Source: Thelonectria olida (taxonomy: Eukaryota > Ascomycota > Sordariomycetes > Hypocreales > Nectriaceae). Taken from it: 64,000 nt of DNA. The DNA lies in the NCBI GenBank assembly GCA_020736575.1, contig JAGPYM010000012.1:434001-498000 (forward strand). Direction: 5' to 3'. The first letter of the stretch is position 1, and the number at the start of each line of letters is the position of its first letter. The position numbers were made by a program, and so were the translations under genes. Of this stretch, positions 1 through 14,371 are shown one piece after another. The notes below the pieces were generated by a model. It searched no databases. It was given only the letters and a program-made list of their open reading frames with translations, and was not told where the DNA came from.

Positions 1-3000
1 GTTGGAAGGTCGTTTGCGAAAGGACAATGGTCCAGAGTGGCGAAGCTCTGGAAGGAAGCACCCAAAATGTTCAACAAAATCGTCAAGGAGCTCGAGCGGG
101 TGCATGCCGAACAGTCAGAGACACGAAATGGCGACGAGCAACCAACAAAGCGCCGGAAAACCCACTCGAAACTTCAGACACTCCGTGACCTGCGGCCGCG
201 ATGGGATACGTTCGCTCGTAACCTTGAACAATTCGAGGTTCAAATATCGGGAGGTGATAGTTTTGCCTTTTCTTTTGTGGAAGGAAACTTGGTCAAGGCT
301 GTCAGGAATGGCGACTGGGTGCTCTTGGACGAAATCAACCTGGCTTCTCCGGACACCTTGGAGAGCATCGCGGACCTCTTGACAGGTCCAGAGGAGAGAC
401 CGTCGATCCTTCTATCGGAAACTGGAGAGATTGAGAAAATCGAGGCACATCCTAACTTCCGTATCTTCGGAGCGATGAACCCTGCGACGGATATCGGAAA
501 ACGCGATCTTCCCATTGGTATCAGGTCTCGGTTTACTGAGCTCTATGTTTCTAGCCCCGACAAGGATTTGAAGGACCTTCTCACAATAATCAAGACCTAC
601 CTCGGAGGCAGCAGTAGCAAGAATGATCAAGCTGCAGACGACATCGCCCGTCTCTATCTCAACACCAAGCGCCTGGCCGAGGAGAAGCGGCTAGTTGATG
701 GCGCGAACGAGGTTCCTCATTTCAGTCTTCGAACCCTGACCCGAGTACTGAGCTATGTCAACACCATCGCTCCATACTACGGTGTGCGAAGAGCTCTGTA
801 CGAGGGTTTCTCTATGGGTTTCCTAACACTCCTCGACCGGGATTCGGAAAAGATGCTTGTTCCACTTATCGCACATCATCTCTTCGAAAGGCACGGCAAC
901 TCTCAATCATTACTTTCACAGGCACCGAAGCATCCGAATGACGGCAAGAATTATGTGCGATTCAAGAACAAGAACCGAGACCGACAGTACTGGCTCTTCC
1001 AAGGAGAGGAGACTCCCATTGAGAGAGACGACTACATCATCACACCGTACGTGGAACGGAATCTTCTCAACCTCGTCAGAGCGACATCGACTAGACGTTT
1101 CCCAATCCTTATCCAAGGTCCAACTTCTGCAGGAAAGACAAGTATGATCGAGTATCTGGCAAATTTCACTGGCAACAAGTTCGTCCGTATCAACAACCAC
1201 GAACATACCGATCTCCAAGAGTACTTGGGCACCTATGTTTCCGGAGCAGATGGAAAACTGCGTTTCCAAGAAGGTATTCTTGTGCAGGCGATGCGTAAAG
1301 GTCACTGGATCGTTCTCGATGAACTCAACTTGGCCCCTACGGACGTTCTGGAAGCTCTCAACCGACTGCTGGATGACAACAGAGAGCTTCTGATCCCAGA
1401 AACCCAAGAAGTTGTCCGGCCACATGAAAATTTCATCCTTTTCGCGACTCAGAACCCCCCTGGTCTTTACGGAGGTAGAAAGGTGCTTTCAAGAGCCTTC
1501 CGAAACCGATTCCTCGAACTTCACTTTGATGACATTCCCGAAGACGAGCTGGAGTTTATTTTACAGGAGCGAAGCCGTAACACGTCACCTCCCGATTGTA
1601 GGCGAATTGTCACGGTTTACAAGGATCTCTCACGACTTCGACAAACCACCAGACTGTTTGAGCAAAAAGACAGTTTTGCTACCCTTCGAGACTTGTTCCG
1701 ATGGGCCTTGAGAGAAGCTGAAACCCGCGAAGAGATTGCTGCCCATGGCTTCATGCTGCTCGCTGAGAGAGTTCGAAATGAAGAGGAGCGAATCGCCGTG
1801 AAGGAGGTTATCGAGAAGGTCTTCAAGGTCAAGATTGACCCTCAAGAGCTGTATTCTGCCGACATTGCACCAGAACTGAAGGGTCTCAGCAAGAAGGAGA
1901 ACAGCCAAGGCGTGGTGTGGACTCATGCCATGCGACGCCTTTATGTGCTTGTTTCACGGGCCTTGCGCAACAACGAGCCTGTCCTCCTTGTTGGTGAGAC
2001 TGGTTGCGGAAAGACTACAGTTGTCCAACTTCTTGCCGAGGCTCTGCAGAAGGAGCTTCACATTGTCAATGCTCATCAGAACACGGAAACGGGTGACCTC
2101 ATCGGATCCCAGAGGCCCGTTCGCAACCGCGGTGCCATCATTGATGCGCTGGGTGCAGATCTAAAAGCTGTTTTACAACCCTTGGGTCTGGACACATTGG
2201 GCTCGGTTGAGGACCGACTCGCGCGATACAAGTCGCTTGATCAATCTATTATTGGCAAGATTCCTGAGCAGATTCGAGAAAGAATCGTGTTAAACGAGAC
2301 CCGAAGCAAGGCACTTTTTGAGTGGGCAGATGGAAGTCTCGTAGAAGCAATGAGAGAAGGTCATTTCTTCTTGCTTGACGAGATCTCTCTCGCGGACGAT
2401 TCAGTCCTTGAGAGACTCAACTCTGTCCTCGAACCTCAGAGAACCCTCCTGCTGGCCGAGAAAGGCGTAGACAACTCCTTTGTAGTTGGAGCGAGCGGGT
2501 TCCAGTTCTTCGCTACCATGAACCCTGGTGGTGACTTCGGCAAGAAGGAACTGTCGCCCGCTCTGCGAAACCGTTTCACGGAGATTTGGGTCTCGCCACT
2601 GTCGGAGAGCGAAGATATCTACGACATCGTTCGGGCCAAGCTTTCAGGCAACTCCAAGGAGTTGGTGAATGTCATTGTCAAGTTCGCCGCATGGTTCGGA
2701 AAGACATTCAGGGCGATGGCCACAGCTCCCTTCTCGGTTCGAGAGATTCTCGTTTGGGTTCAGTTCATCAACAACTTCCAATCTGAAGACCCTGTTGTCT
2801 CGTTGGTGCACGGCGCCTCAACAATCTTCATTGACAGCATTGGCGCGAACCCTTCTGCTATTATCGCCACTGATCCCAAGTCAATCAACGAGCAGAGACA
2901 GACCTGCCTTGCTAAGCTTAGCGAACTTGTTGGGAGAGATGTGTCCAAGGTGTACGAGACACATCCAGAGTTGTCCATGGACGACAACTCCCTTACCATT

Positions 3001-6000
3001 GGACACTTCAGTGTCCCGCGTGACTCGACAGGCGTAGCAGATCCCGGCTTCGCCTTCCATGCTCCAACTACGCGCCTCAATGCCATGAGAGTTCTTCGAG
3101 CTTTACAGATGCAGAAGCCAATCCTCCTCGAAGGAAGCCCTGGTGTTGGAAAGACGACACTCGTTGCAGCCTTGTCTCAAGCATGTGGGCGTCCGCTTAC
3201 AAGAATCAACCTTTCAGATCAGACCGACTTGATGGATCTGTTTGGTACCGATGTGCCGGTGGAAGGAGCCGAAGCCGGAAATTTTGCTTGGAGAGATGCG
3301 CCGTTCCTTCAGGCTATGCAGAAAGGTGAATGGGTTCTTCTTGATGAGATGAACCTTGCTTCTCAGTCTGTACTCGAGGGTCTGAATGCTTGTCTGGATC
3401 ATCGTGGAGAGGTCTACGTTTCGGAGCTGGACCAAGTTTTTAAACGCCATCCCGATTTCCGACTCTTCGCCGCTCAGAACCCTCATCACCAAGGAGGCGG
3501 CCGCAAGGGACTTCCCGCTTCCTTTGTCAACCGTTTCATTGTCGTCTATGCGGACGTCTTCTCCAATGACGATCTCAAGCTAATTGCTGCGCATAACTAC
3601 CCCAAGACTTCTCCTGAGGTCATCAATCACTTGATTCGATTTGTGTCGCAGTTGGAACACCAGCTGGTAGTCGAGAAAACCTTTGGAGCGCAGGGCAGCC
3701 CTTGGGAGTTCAACCTTCGTGACGTGCTCAGATGGCTGAAACTCCTCAACTCTTCCGATCCCCTTCTCCAAACGGCACAAGCCGACAACTTCCTTGACAT
3801 CATTGTCCGACAACGCTTCCGAACAGAGAGGGATCGAGAAGAGGTTAACAAACTGTTTACTCTTGTTTCTGGCTCGTCACCTCAACGCCACAGCCTCTAC
3901 CACGATATGAACTCGGCTTTCGGCCAAGTTGGCCTTGCTCTTCTCACCAGAAGTGTAAATTCTCAGCCGGAGCGCCTGCCCAACATCGATATCGTCCCCC
4001 GGCTTTCTGAGCTGGAGTCTCTCATGATTTGTGTGAAGCAAGATATCCCATGTATCCTGAGCAGTCCCTCAGGTTACGGCAAGTCGGTTCTTCTCGAGCA
4101 CGTTGCTGCGCTGGCTGGCAAGTCTCTCGTGGTTTTCCCTATGAACGCAGACATCGATACCATGGACCTGGTTGGTGGTTTTGAGCAGGCCGACCCCCTG
4201 CGAGAAGTCAATGCCGCGCTCCGAAGCTTGAATGATGAGATCCAAAACTCGATCATGTCTGTAATCCCGGGAGCTGTGCCCAAGGATGCTCTGGAGCTGC
4301 TTCATCTCCTTGATGGCTTTGCTGGCGACGTGGAGACTTTGCCTTCCATCACTGCTTGCATCCAGTCCCTCCTCACCCACATCCCTGAAGGATCCGAGGT
4401 TGCGGCTGCGCTTTCAAAGACTCTTGTTCTTCTCCAGGGTCCTCTCGTCCTAGACAACCCTCGCTTTGAGTGGCTGGATGGAGTTATTGTGAAGGCGTTG
4501 CAATTGGGACAGTGGCTGGTACTCGACAACGCCAACATGTGCAACGCTTCTGTGTTGGACCGACTGAACTCCCTTCTTGAACCCAACGGCTTCTTGAGCA
4601 TCAACGAGCACTGTGGTCCGGGTGGCGAGCCAAGAATTGTCAAGCCTCATCCTGAGTTCCGCATATTCCTGACCATGGACCCTCGGTATGGAGAGCTCTC
4701 GCGAGCCATGAGAAACCGTGCCGTTGAGATTCACATTCACACTGAACCTCCCGAGACCGATGCTTATTATAAGAGGGTGACTTGTGTCGAGAGCAGCCTG
4801 CAACGGTTTAGCACGTCCCAGAAGCTGTCAGAATCTGTTTCTGAAGACACTACATCTCTTGAGGCAACACAAACCGCACTCGAAGCCTTGTCCATTGCAG
4901 ATGTGTCTCTACTCCCCCGATATGCGAGCAGCCTCCCCATAAAAGACATTGGCGGGCCGAAATACTCTCCCAGCTTGGAGGAGCTGCTCAACTTCCTCAA
5001 TTCATCAAATGGCTCAAGCGGTGTAACCGCCATCTCCCATTTGTACTCTGCTTTGCCAGAGCCTTCTCTCGGGTTGTCAAGCGCCCAGGTATGTCTTGAA
5101 TGAATCATGTTACAAAAGCTAGACTAACTCAAAGACAGCCAATTCATCCTCTCCTCAATGCTCCGGTCACTCAACTACTGCCTGACCAAAATCAAGCAAG
5201 ATGGCTCGCCGCCGGCCTTGAATTCCACCGTGATCTCCACCGCCTGCAAATAAACCTGGAAGAGCATCACCGTCAGGCCCAAGCCAATAAGTTGATGTCC
5301 TTGAATCGCCTTCAGAGATCACTGATTAGTGATCGCGTGGCCGCCGTATCGAAGGACTCTACCGTCAAGTTGGCCTCGTTCCTCACTTCCACCATTAACG
5401 CGATGCGGGAATGGCTTGGACTCAATTTTGAGTCATTTGAGACTTGGAAGGTGAGCGATTCCTATATCCACATTGTTTTTCGCCTACTGACACATCCTAG
5501 GAACGAGTAAGAATTCTCCGTGCCGTGGTCCTGTACATTGAGAGAACGATCAGACTGTCTTCCGAGATTGATTTTGATGATGCCAAGTTCCAAGCTCATC
5601 TTGCTCAAGGCGCAAATCTCCTACAGAAGCATCTCGATGCGTCTGTTAGCAGCCCGGAGCGCGATTTCGTAACCCACCTCATGGACAAGCTGAGCAAGGA
5701 CTTTACGAGCGGCTTCAAGCTGTCCACTGGCTTGAGTATGGAGGCTCTTTGGCAAATTTTCCGTCCCACCCCAATGCCCACGAAGATCATCCTTGATAGA
5801 TCCCTGGAGCTTGAAAAGCTAGGCGTCAGATTTGATGCCCTCAGATGGAAGGCTGGAGCGTCCATTTCCGACCTGTCAAAGGCCATGGTCACGCTTGAAA
5901 AGGCATCAGGTATCCTCCGAGAGGAAGTGCCGAATGCCGACGAGCTCGTGAAAGATCTCACAGGGGAGATTGAATCCTTGGAAGCCCGAATCGGAACTGA

Positions 6001-9000
6001 AGAAGCCGAGCTCAAGCCGTTCCTTGCGACCGAGTTCGAAGCTTTACGTCAGGTCTCATTGCTCACTGCTCTGACCACTGGCAGTGCCCCAGATGCTCTC
6101 CACCAAGAGCTCATGGTCTTGTCTGATGTTCCAACCCGGGCTGGTATGATGCTTGCTAGTTCAAACCAACAAGCTGCCCTACTGCAATCAGTTGAGAACT
6201 TGGTTTATCAGAACCAATTCTCCTGGAATGGAAAGTTCTCGACCTCTCTCTGGTCAAAGCTGGAGAGCTTGGGATCTGTTAGCCTCAACTCGCTGGCTTT
6301 GTTGGAGGCTGAGCTGCCAATCATCGTGCGCCAGCTTGCAGACCTGACTTCAGACCTTACTGTTGATCCAATTTCCAGACTGAATGCTGTTCTCTGGAAA
6401 CTGCTCCTCGAGGTTTTCAATGCTCACGGAGATGATCTCAAAGCTGCCGTTAGCACCGCCCGAGAGCAAGCTTCTCAAGGCCCAGTCGACCTAAGCTCCG
6501 ACTCTACCATCTTCAGTGGCCTCCTTGATGCCATCGAAGTCGAGCACTTCCGTCAAGTCACCCAAGAGCATCTCATCCCTGTCATTAAAGCCTTGGCTGC
6601 TGCTGAACAACAACCTCAGCAGAAGGCGTATCTTTCCGCTTTCGCATGGATCCATTTCAGCATTGGCACAGTGAAGCTCTATGTTCCTGATCGTGCATTT
6701 GACCCGCAGAGCAGACCTAAGATGGAACGAGAGTTCTTCGAAGAGATGCATCAAATTTTACACGACAACGTCGCTGCCCTTCAAGCCTTTGAGAAACGTT
6801 TCACTGGGCAAGACACTAGTGAACGTATACAGATCAAGGAAGAGGAGCTGGTCGCCATGGGGCCTTTGCCGAAGGAGGTTCAGCCGATTTATAGACCGGA
6901 GCAATCCGAACTCAGCCGGCTGCACGCCGAATTCTCGAATGTCCTGAAGGCTGTCACTGGACCTACCTTGTCAGGAGCACTCCAATACATCGACTCTGAC
7001 CCGGCTCGAGCTGCTGAGGAGCTGAAGCTCGTGAAAGAGAACGTTCTTAGACTGTTGGACCGACTCTCTGCTCGATTCGAGGCCTACCAAGATATGACGC
7101 GACCTACCTCAAGCCTTTTGCGATGTCTCTTGGTCGGTCTGTCGTTGTGCGATGCTACCTCGGCTGCTAAGCTTGCTCCTGCTTCTGAGGAACTTCTCAA
7201 AATTACACCTTTCTTTGGCGGTAAGATGTGGGACCAGGCCAGCAGAAGCTTCTCGGCTAGAAGCTTTGAGTTCTTGAGCTACATGGGAGCGGTTGTCTCT
7301 ATTGAAGGGATTACTACTGTCAGTCCCAAGGCCCGCGAGTTGGTCTTTGAATGCTTCCACAACTTCTACGATGAATGGTCCAAACGGCTCGAAGCGGACC
7401 GTAAGGAAGAAGCCGCCAAAGGCAGTCTCTACCGCTTCCGAGGCAGCTTCGAAGATGAGGAGGAGATGGATGCAGAGGAGTTCAACGAGCTTTTCCCCAG
7501 CTTCGACGACGATGAAGCGAACAACGTCCCCCCGGTCAAGAAACGGGACGAGGTCCGTGATCAGTCCCTACGAGTTGCGGAAGTGCATAGAAAGATTTTC
7601 GTTGAACAACCCGAGCCAACCGAGGCCCTCGAAGAACTGTGCCAAGTCATGGGCCATCGCATCAGTGCCGAGGCTGCAGAGCATTCTAACATGGACCGCG
7701 AGTTGACAAGCAAGATGCTGGCTGGCACCATGATTATTGCAAGCAACAAGATTGACTCGATTGCCTCGACCTCGGTGGATAAGTCATACAACTTCTACAC
7801 GGACGCGAATATGCCAGAGGCCCGTCAACTTGTTGCTCTTGCTCATAGGATCAAGGCTCGATTCCGTGAACTCCAACTTGTCGACGAAATCGGGCACATG
7901 CAGCCGCTGGCAGACGTCATTGAAGCCTGCGACAAACTTCTGGAACTTGTCCATTCTGAGCCTCTTGCTAAGATTTTGCCCAAGGTTGAATACCTACACG
8001 GCCACGTTTACGAGTGGCAGTTTGGAGGCTGGGCTAGTCGCACCTATGCTGTTCTACCGCTTCACGATGCTCTCACTGACACAGTGATTCGATGGCGACG
8101 ACTTGAGCTTTCGACGTGGGCAAATCTCTTTGACATGGAGCAGAAGAAGTGCCAGGACGATGCCTATTCCTGGTGGTTCGTTGCTTACCAGGTTGTCATT
8201 GCTGTCCCCTTGTCCATGGTGGACGATGCCGAGGAACTGAAGATTTACACCGTCTCCCTCATTCAGAACTTGGAGACCTACTTCTCAACCGCCATAATTG
8301 GCCAGTTCAAGGCTCGATTGGCCCTGCTCCGACAACTCCAAGCCCACCTACAGCTTCTGGCCAAGGACTATCCTCTGTTGGACGTTATTCTCAACTCCTT
8401 GGCCAACTTCGTCCTTTACTATGCGCGCTACGAAAGGGTCATGGACGAAACAATCCAGAAGGGACGTCTGCCTATCGAGAAGAAGATGAAGGATGTCCTA
8501 CTGGTAGCCAGCTGGAAGGACACCAACATCAATGCCCTCCGCGAGAGCGCTCGCAAGTCTCACCAGAAGCTATTCCGACTTGTCAGGAAGTTCCGAGGCA
8601 TTCTGGGCCAAGAGGCAAAACAGACCATCGAGCAAGGCCTTCCTGACGAGGCAGTACAGCATAGGCTGCAGCCAGCAGAGAAACCTCCATCTATCGAGGT
8701 CGCCCCCGAAGCGTTCTCCCTTGTGAAAATAGTCATGCCTGGCTGGATTAATGGGCACCGACGACTTGCCAACGCTGCCAAGACAGTCTCTGTCATGCGC
8801 AAGGTTTCAGACTCTGCGGAAATGACCAGTGTGGTCCCTCAGCTCGTGGATGATTTCGTCTCCGGCTTGAACGAGTCCATGGCTGAGCTGCGAAAGGAGA
8901 CGCCACCCTTCTTGACGGATGAAAACAAGGACCAAGTCAAGCACCTGAAGACGAGAAAGCGTAAGCTGTTCGCAGACACGCTGCGAGACCTTCGACAGAT

Positions 9001-12000
9001 GGGGCTGAAGTACAATCTTGGTCAAGACAAGCTGGCTCAACAAAGCTCGCTCTCCGCCGTTCTTGCACTCGCCCAGACAATAGACCTTCCTGGAAGCAAG
9101 TCGATGGAAGCAAATGAATATTACTTCCACAAGATTCTCGACCTTGCTCCCAAGGCAAGGAATGCCGCTCGAGACCACAATGAGGACTTGACTGGAGCTG
9201 AAGTTGGCAGAAGCATTGGTTTTGTCGAAGGCCTGATCAACTTGCTTATTACCCAGAGAGATTCCATTTCATCTGCTGCCGACTCCCTATCATCACTCCA
9301 GAAGTTGACCAATCAGTTCCGGAACCTCGGACAGTTCTCAGAGAATGGCACACTGACTCAGAAGAATGCCCAATCTGACTGGAACCGCCGTCTGCCCTGG
9401 TTGATACAAATTCTCAACTTCTCCAGCCGACTCGTCCAGATCCACGCGAAATTCGGCGAATTGAAGCACGAACACGCCCTTGATCAACTGAGTTCCTGGC
9501 GCGGCCGATTCCAAACGACCCAGACCTCTTACCTTGCCCTTAGCGAACTACCTCAAGGTTTCGCCTCAGAAGGAGCGCTTGCGTTGGAAATCAATTTCTC
9601 TCGTGATCTCGAGAGCTTCCAGGAGTCCCTCGAGACAATGATTTCAGAGCAACCCAAGCTTAGTTTTATACTCCAGCAAGTGCGAGGCTGGTGTGAGATG
9701 ACGGTACAAAGCGCCGATGGACATACATTCGATCTGGAGTTGTCGACTTTGGCGAATGCCGCTTCGACTCTTTGCGACAAGGTTCTCGTGGCTGTCGAGG
9801 GAGCGAGAAAGACCGCCAGCGAAATTCACAGAAAGGAAGATGAGCCTGGTTGGCTTACCAAGCACAGCGAGGGATTCCTGTCCCTCGTCAAGAAGCTTCA
9901 CATCAAGGAAGTCGAACGCAGCGTCGCCAGCTGCATCGAAATGCTGAACCGAGTTGATCTACAGCAACCGCAGTCAAGCCAGGCAGCGATGGGTTTGATT
10001 GCTGTCGCCACTCCTATTCTCGTCGAGTATCTTGCGTTATGCGAGCAGTCTATCACTCAAGTTGTCAACCTTCACGGCGCCATCGCCCATATGTCGTACA
10101 ACTTGACCAAAGCCTTCACACAGATTGCCTCTCAAGGCTTCTGCACCCCCAACGAAAAGTCCGACGAGACATCTGGCGAGAGCAACAACGTTGAGTCTGG
10201 AACTGGTCTTGGAGATGGAGAAGGTGCCGAAGATATCAGCAAGGACATCCAGCCAGACGAAGACCTCTCCGAGCTTGCGCAAGAGGCCAACAAGGAAGAG
10301 AATGGGGAAATGGAAGACGAAAAGGATGCTGTTGACATGGCTGACGAGGAGCTTGAGGGTGACATGGGAAGCGTCGATGGAGCTGATGACGATGAAGAGG
10401 GATCCAAGAATGGGGACGAGGAAGATGAGAACGACGACATGGACGAAGAAGCTGGAGATGTTGATGATCTTGATCCTACCGCGGTAGACGAGAAGATGTG
10501 GGATGGTGAGAACGAAGATGAGGCAGAAAAGGATCAACAAGGAGATAAAGCAAAGGGCCAGAAGAAGGACGACGAGCAGATGGCCGCTGATGAAGATGCC
10601 AAGAAGCAAGAAGTTGAGCAAGAACAAGAAGCGGAAGATACTGGTGAGCAGGAAGACGAAGAAGTCGGTGCGGAGGAAGAAGACGTCAAGAATCAAGAGG
10701 AGATGAACCGACAAGAGCAGACCGCGCAGGAGAACGACACCCTTGCTCTCCCAGAGGAGATGGACCTAGATCTAGGCGAGGAGGAGGAACCGCCTTCAGA
10801 GGACGACGGATTAGACGACTTATCGGACATTGAGGAAGAGAAGAAAGAAGGCGAGGACCAGGACCAGGAGATGGGCGAAGACAAGGACGACGAGGCTGAT
10901 GATGCTGCAGCTCAGGCACAACTACAGGAAGAAGCTGAGGCCGAAGAGCCTGAAGCTGAAGAAGAAGGTAAACCTGAAGAGAAAACAGGAGCCGACGAAG
11001 TACAGGAGGAGCCCCGAACGGAGGAAGAAGAAGAGAAGCCTGATGACTCTGAGGAGCTGAAGGATGCGATGCAACCCCCACAAGATGATGCCACTGCCGA
11101 TACAGATAACGCAGCGCCCAGCGATGTCAAGAGCTCTGGCCAAGATCAGAACACTGAGTCGATGGACCTTGACGAAAAGTTCCAAAACAACGCGGCACAG
11201 CAGGAAGACGGCGAGATGGGCGACGGCGCGGCTGATCAGGACACGAGTGCAGGCAACAAGGGCACCATGTCTCGATCCAAGGAAACCATGGACAAGGCCG
11301 AGCAGGAGCAAGACAGTGACGAGTCGGCACGAAGCGACCCGTTCAAGAAACTCGGTGATGCTCTGGAAAAATGGCACCGTCAGCAGGAGGACATCAAGAG
11401 CGCCGATGCCTCCGAGGAGAAACAACAGGACCCCAAACAAGATCCCGAGGCAGACCAGGGCCGCCGCGAATTCCAGCACATCCAGGACGACAATGACGCT
11501 CCGGACGCGCAGGCTATGGGAACGGCAGACGATGAGCAAGTGCAGCCGATCGACGAAGCCATGGCTATTGATGAGGAGAAGCAAGACCAGTCCAGCCGCC
11601 TTATGGAGGAAGACAAGGACGAGGCCGAGCAAGAAGCCGACAAGATGGACACGACAGACTCAGCCGAGGCTCCTGATTCCAACAAACAAGACAACGAAAA
11701 GGATCAGGACGACACTCGATCGGGAGTGAAGACGCGACAGGGCAACTTTAACCGCGAAACCACGCCCTCGGAGCCTGAAGCACCAATGGCCGAAGACGTC
11801 GACGAAGCTGAGATCCAGGAGACGTCGACGCAGCTCTCCATCACGCACATCTCAGACGATCAACGGCCCCTGCGAGACTTCGGCGAGTCGATGCAGCAGT
11901 GGACAGACTTCCAGACAAAGACTCACTCGCTCTCGCTGGCTCTCACGTCCCAGCTGCGGCTGATCCTCACCCCGTCGCAATCGACAAAGCTCTCGGGCGG

Positions 12001-12748
12001 CTTCCGGACCGGCAAGCGGCTCAACATCAAGCGCATCATCCCGTACATTGCTTCGAGCTACAAGCGCGACAAGATCTGGATGCGCCGTGCCATTCCCACA
12101 AAGCGCACGTACCAAATCCTGCTCTGCGTCGACGACAGCAAGAGCATGGGCGAGTCGTCCTCGGGCAACCTGGCCATGGAGTCCCTGGTCATGGTATCGC
12201 GGTCCTTGGCCATGCTGGAAGCAGGCCAAGTCGGCGTCCTGGGCTTCGGCGCCGACGTCTTCACAGCTCACTCGTTGACGGATCCGTTTGCGTCGGATGC
12301 CGGCGCCAAGGTGCTGCAAAAGTTCAACTTCTCGCAGGACCGAACGGACATTGGCCTTCTCATCCAGCAGACCATGGACACGTTCCGCACGGCGCGTCAG
12401 CAGGGCAGCGGGAACTCGGACCTGTGGCAACTGGCGCTCATCCTGTCCGACGGTTTGACGCCGTCGTCGGCGCACGAGTCGATCCGGCGACAGCTGCGCG
12501 AGGCGATGGAGGAGCGAGTTATGATTGTGTTCATCATCATGGACGACACGAGCAAGAAGAAGGGCGACAGCGTGCTGGAGCTCAAGGAGGCCAAGTTTGT
12601 GCGGGACGGGGCGGAGAGCCGGGTGGTGATTGAGCGGTATCTGGATACGTTCCCGTTCCAGTACTATTTGATCGTGCATCATCTGGAGGAGCTGCCGAGT
12701 GCGTTGGCTGGGTTATTGAGGACGTGGTTTGCTGAGGTGAATGCTTGA
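1..12748 (+). CDS. MDN1: Midasin (AAA+ ribosome-maturation ATPase), 5' truncated by window edge
   Basis: Dynein-like AAA+ remodeller that strips assembly factors (Rsa4, Ytm1 in yeast) from pre-60S particles in nucleolus and nucleoplasm. Exons <1-5088, 5139-5450 and 5501-12748; both introns are 50 nt and phase 0. About 4,215 residues are visible; the family is near 4,900, so the N-terminus lies outside. A first module, probably AAA2, keeps only its Walker B part (VLLDEINLA). Four complete modules follow, with P-loops near nt 1117 (GPTSAGKT), 1993 (GETGCGKT), 3133 (GSPGVGKT) and 4065 (SPSGYGKS). The last has a degenerate Walker B (LVLDNANM, no Glu). A long linker runs to about nt 10200, then an extremely Asp/Glu-rich tract to about 11700, then a C-terminal VWA domain with a MIDAS DxSxS motif (DDSKS, nt 12131-12145). 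Order and motifs are diagnostic of midasin. Large antisense ORFs over the acidic tract are shadows. Confidence 0.97.
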
Positions 12749-13185
12749 GCTGGAGGGGGTTGTGCATTTTACATGGAGTTTCTGGTTCATTTTACGACAG
12801 GGACTAGGGCTTGTTTTATTTCGTGCGGATGGTTATAGGCATGGTTTTCGTATAGATGGGAGCATAAAAATAAATGACTGGTATTGCAAGCAAATCTTCC
12901 TGCTTTGCGAGTGAGCTGACCGCTGATGAATGATTGCTTTCGATCTTTCCAGTATTTGTCTCGACTCAGATCTATGCACCAAGCCTGTCACCAATAACGG
13001 GCAATGCTGGGGCTCATGCACTCGACCTGGCACTTGGATCCAGAATGGGGTTTAGAAGTCGCTAATTCAGGCTATTCGGCACTCTAGTGACTATTCGCAG
13101 TTGTTCATCCTCTACTTGGACTTAGAACCAACAGCAACCAACGACCAACACGCCCTCCACAGTCTGGTGATCCAGCAAGCACCTT
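12749..13185. other. Intergenic, MDN1 3' flank
   Basis: 437 bases between the MDN1 stop and the ankyrin remnant. No ORF with coding character, RNA gene or repeat was recognised. The first part is T-rich and presumably MDN1 3' UTR. There is no convincing promoter or start codon for the ankyrin remnant. Confidence 0.5.
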
Positions 13186-13967
13186 TTGGTGTTGAACCAG
13201 CCGGACCACCATAGCCTATATCCATTGCACGCTGCTCTCCGCCGAAAGCGGATTCACCCAAAACGCAACATGTTCATCGATGTAGCAGAGACCGAAGGCT
13301 GTGTGCGTGAAATGCTGCGCGCCGGTGCTAATGCGCGGGCAAAGGATAGAAAGGGCAATACAGCATTGCATTACCTTGCCGACGATGCTTTGGCCGGCAT
13401 CTGGTTCTGCACAGAGACACATCAGATATTCTACGAGTTATTGGATCAATATAGATGCGGCGAGGACACCAACTTGGCAAACAAAGCCGGCAAAACGGTG
13501 GCGGAGCTGATACTGGACGACAACGGCCGGCTGGAGACTGACAAGGACATGTGGTACGGGCTGTTGCGGCACGAGGCCAAGGAGGAGGGCACAGATCTAC
13601 GCGAGTGGAAGGACGTGGACGAGGAGGTGTTTGGCAAGCTGGACGAGGCGGGCATCGACTGGAAGGCCAGGGCATCTGACGGTGGCACGCTCCTGCATCT
13701 CGTTGCGCGGTCTGGATTGGAGACGGACAGGTTGATTTGGAGAAGCCAGTTTTTGCTGCGAAGGGAGTCGATATCATGGCGACGGACGGCCAAGGAAGGA
13801 CGGCGAGGGAGGCGGCGATCGAGGGCGAGTTGAACAAGACGTGCTTCTATCGCGCGCTGGATGAATTAGAGAAGGCGGCTAAGGGACGGGGCGTGAACGT
13901 TGGCGCTTCTTACGAGTTAAAGTATTGCGACGTCTCGTCCCGTCCCGTAGGCAATACAGTAGGTTAG
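13186..13967 (+). pseudogene. Ankyrin-repeat gene remnant with frameshift
   Basis: The open frame gives ankyrin-like helices (YPLHAALRR; LRAGANARAKDRKGNTALHY; a later GTLLHLVARSGLE). The match breaks near nt 13731. The ankyrin pattern resumes in another frame with VFAAKGVDIMATDGQGRTA and runs to a stop at 13967. Adding one base at the GG of 13730-13731 would join the two halves within one repeat; the gap is too short for an intron. The first in-frame ATG is 13270, after the first ankyrin helix, so the 5' end also looks lost. I read it as a decayed fragment of a larger ankyrin protein. A sequencing error at the frameshift, or an unseen upstream exon, would weaken that. Function unknown. It sits directly upstream of an NLR-type gene. 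Confidence 0.55.
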
Positions 13968-14371
13968 TTAACTGTAAGGCAGACCTAAAAGCATCTTGAT
14001 TTATGTGATTTTATGTTTTATTTACTCCCCAATCGCCTTTAGAAGAACCACGCGGCTGTCACTGCAGCTAGTGGCTGTTCCTGCCTGTGCCTGATGCATG
14101 CAGCATGCGGCGTGCGCGGGCACCTCATGCTCGGCGCCTAACCCATGCGCCTGCCTACCTAGGTTATTAGTCTACCCAATGACTTCCTCGTTGGTTGGTG
14201 ATGAAACGGAGAGCTTGGAACCAACAACTCAACCCAGCGGTTATCATGATAGATCACATTCGTTAAAGGGAAGTGGGCTGCTCTTTCCTTGCCTCCCGCT
14301 CACCTCATGTTTCTCGGTTTTCCTCATTCACCCCCAATTTCTATCCTCTTTCCTTTATAGCCACGGTCAAG
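13968..14371. other. Intergenic, presumed NLR promoter
   Basis: 404 bases between the ankyrin remnant and the NACHT-WD40 gene. It includes a CCTACCTAGGTTATTAG stretch and a pyrimidine-rich leader just before the ATG. No gene was seen. Confidence 0.45.

Noticed and set aside
10037..11632. Antisense ORFs of 225 and 236 codons under MDN1
   Set aside because: They are reverse complements of Asp/Glu-rich codons, giving Leu/Ile/Val/Phe/Ser runs; no independent coding signal.
11852..12682. 276-codon antisense and 244-codon sense ORFs over the MDN1 VWA domain
   Set aside because: Shadows in GC-rich, C-ending codon sequence; composition is Arg/Pro/Gly-skewed and the MIDAS frame is clearly the real one.
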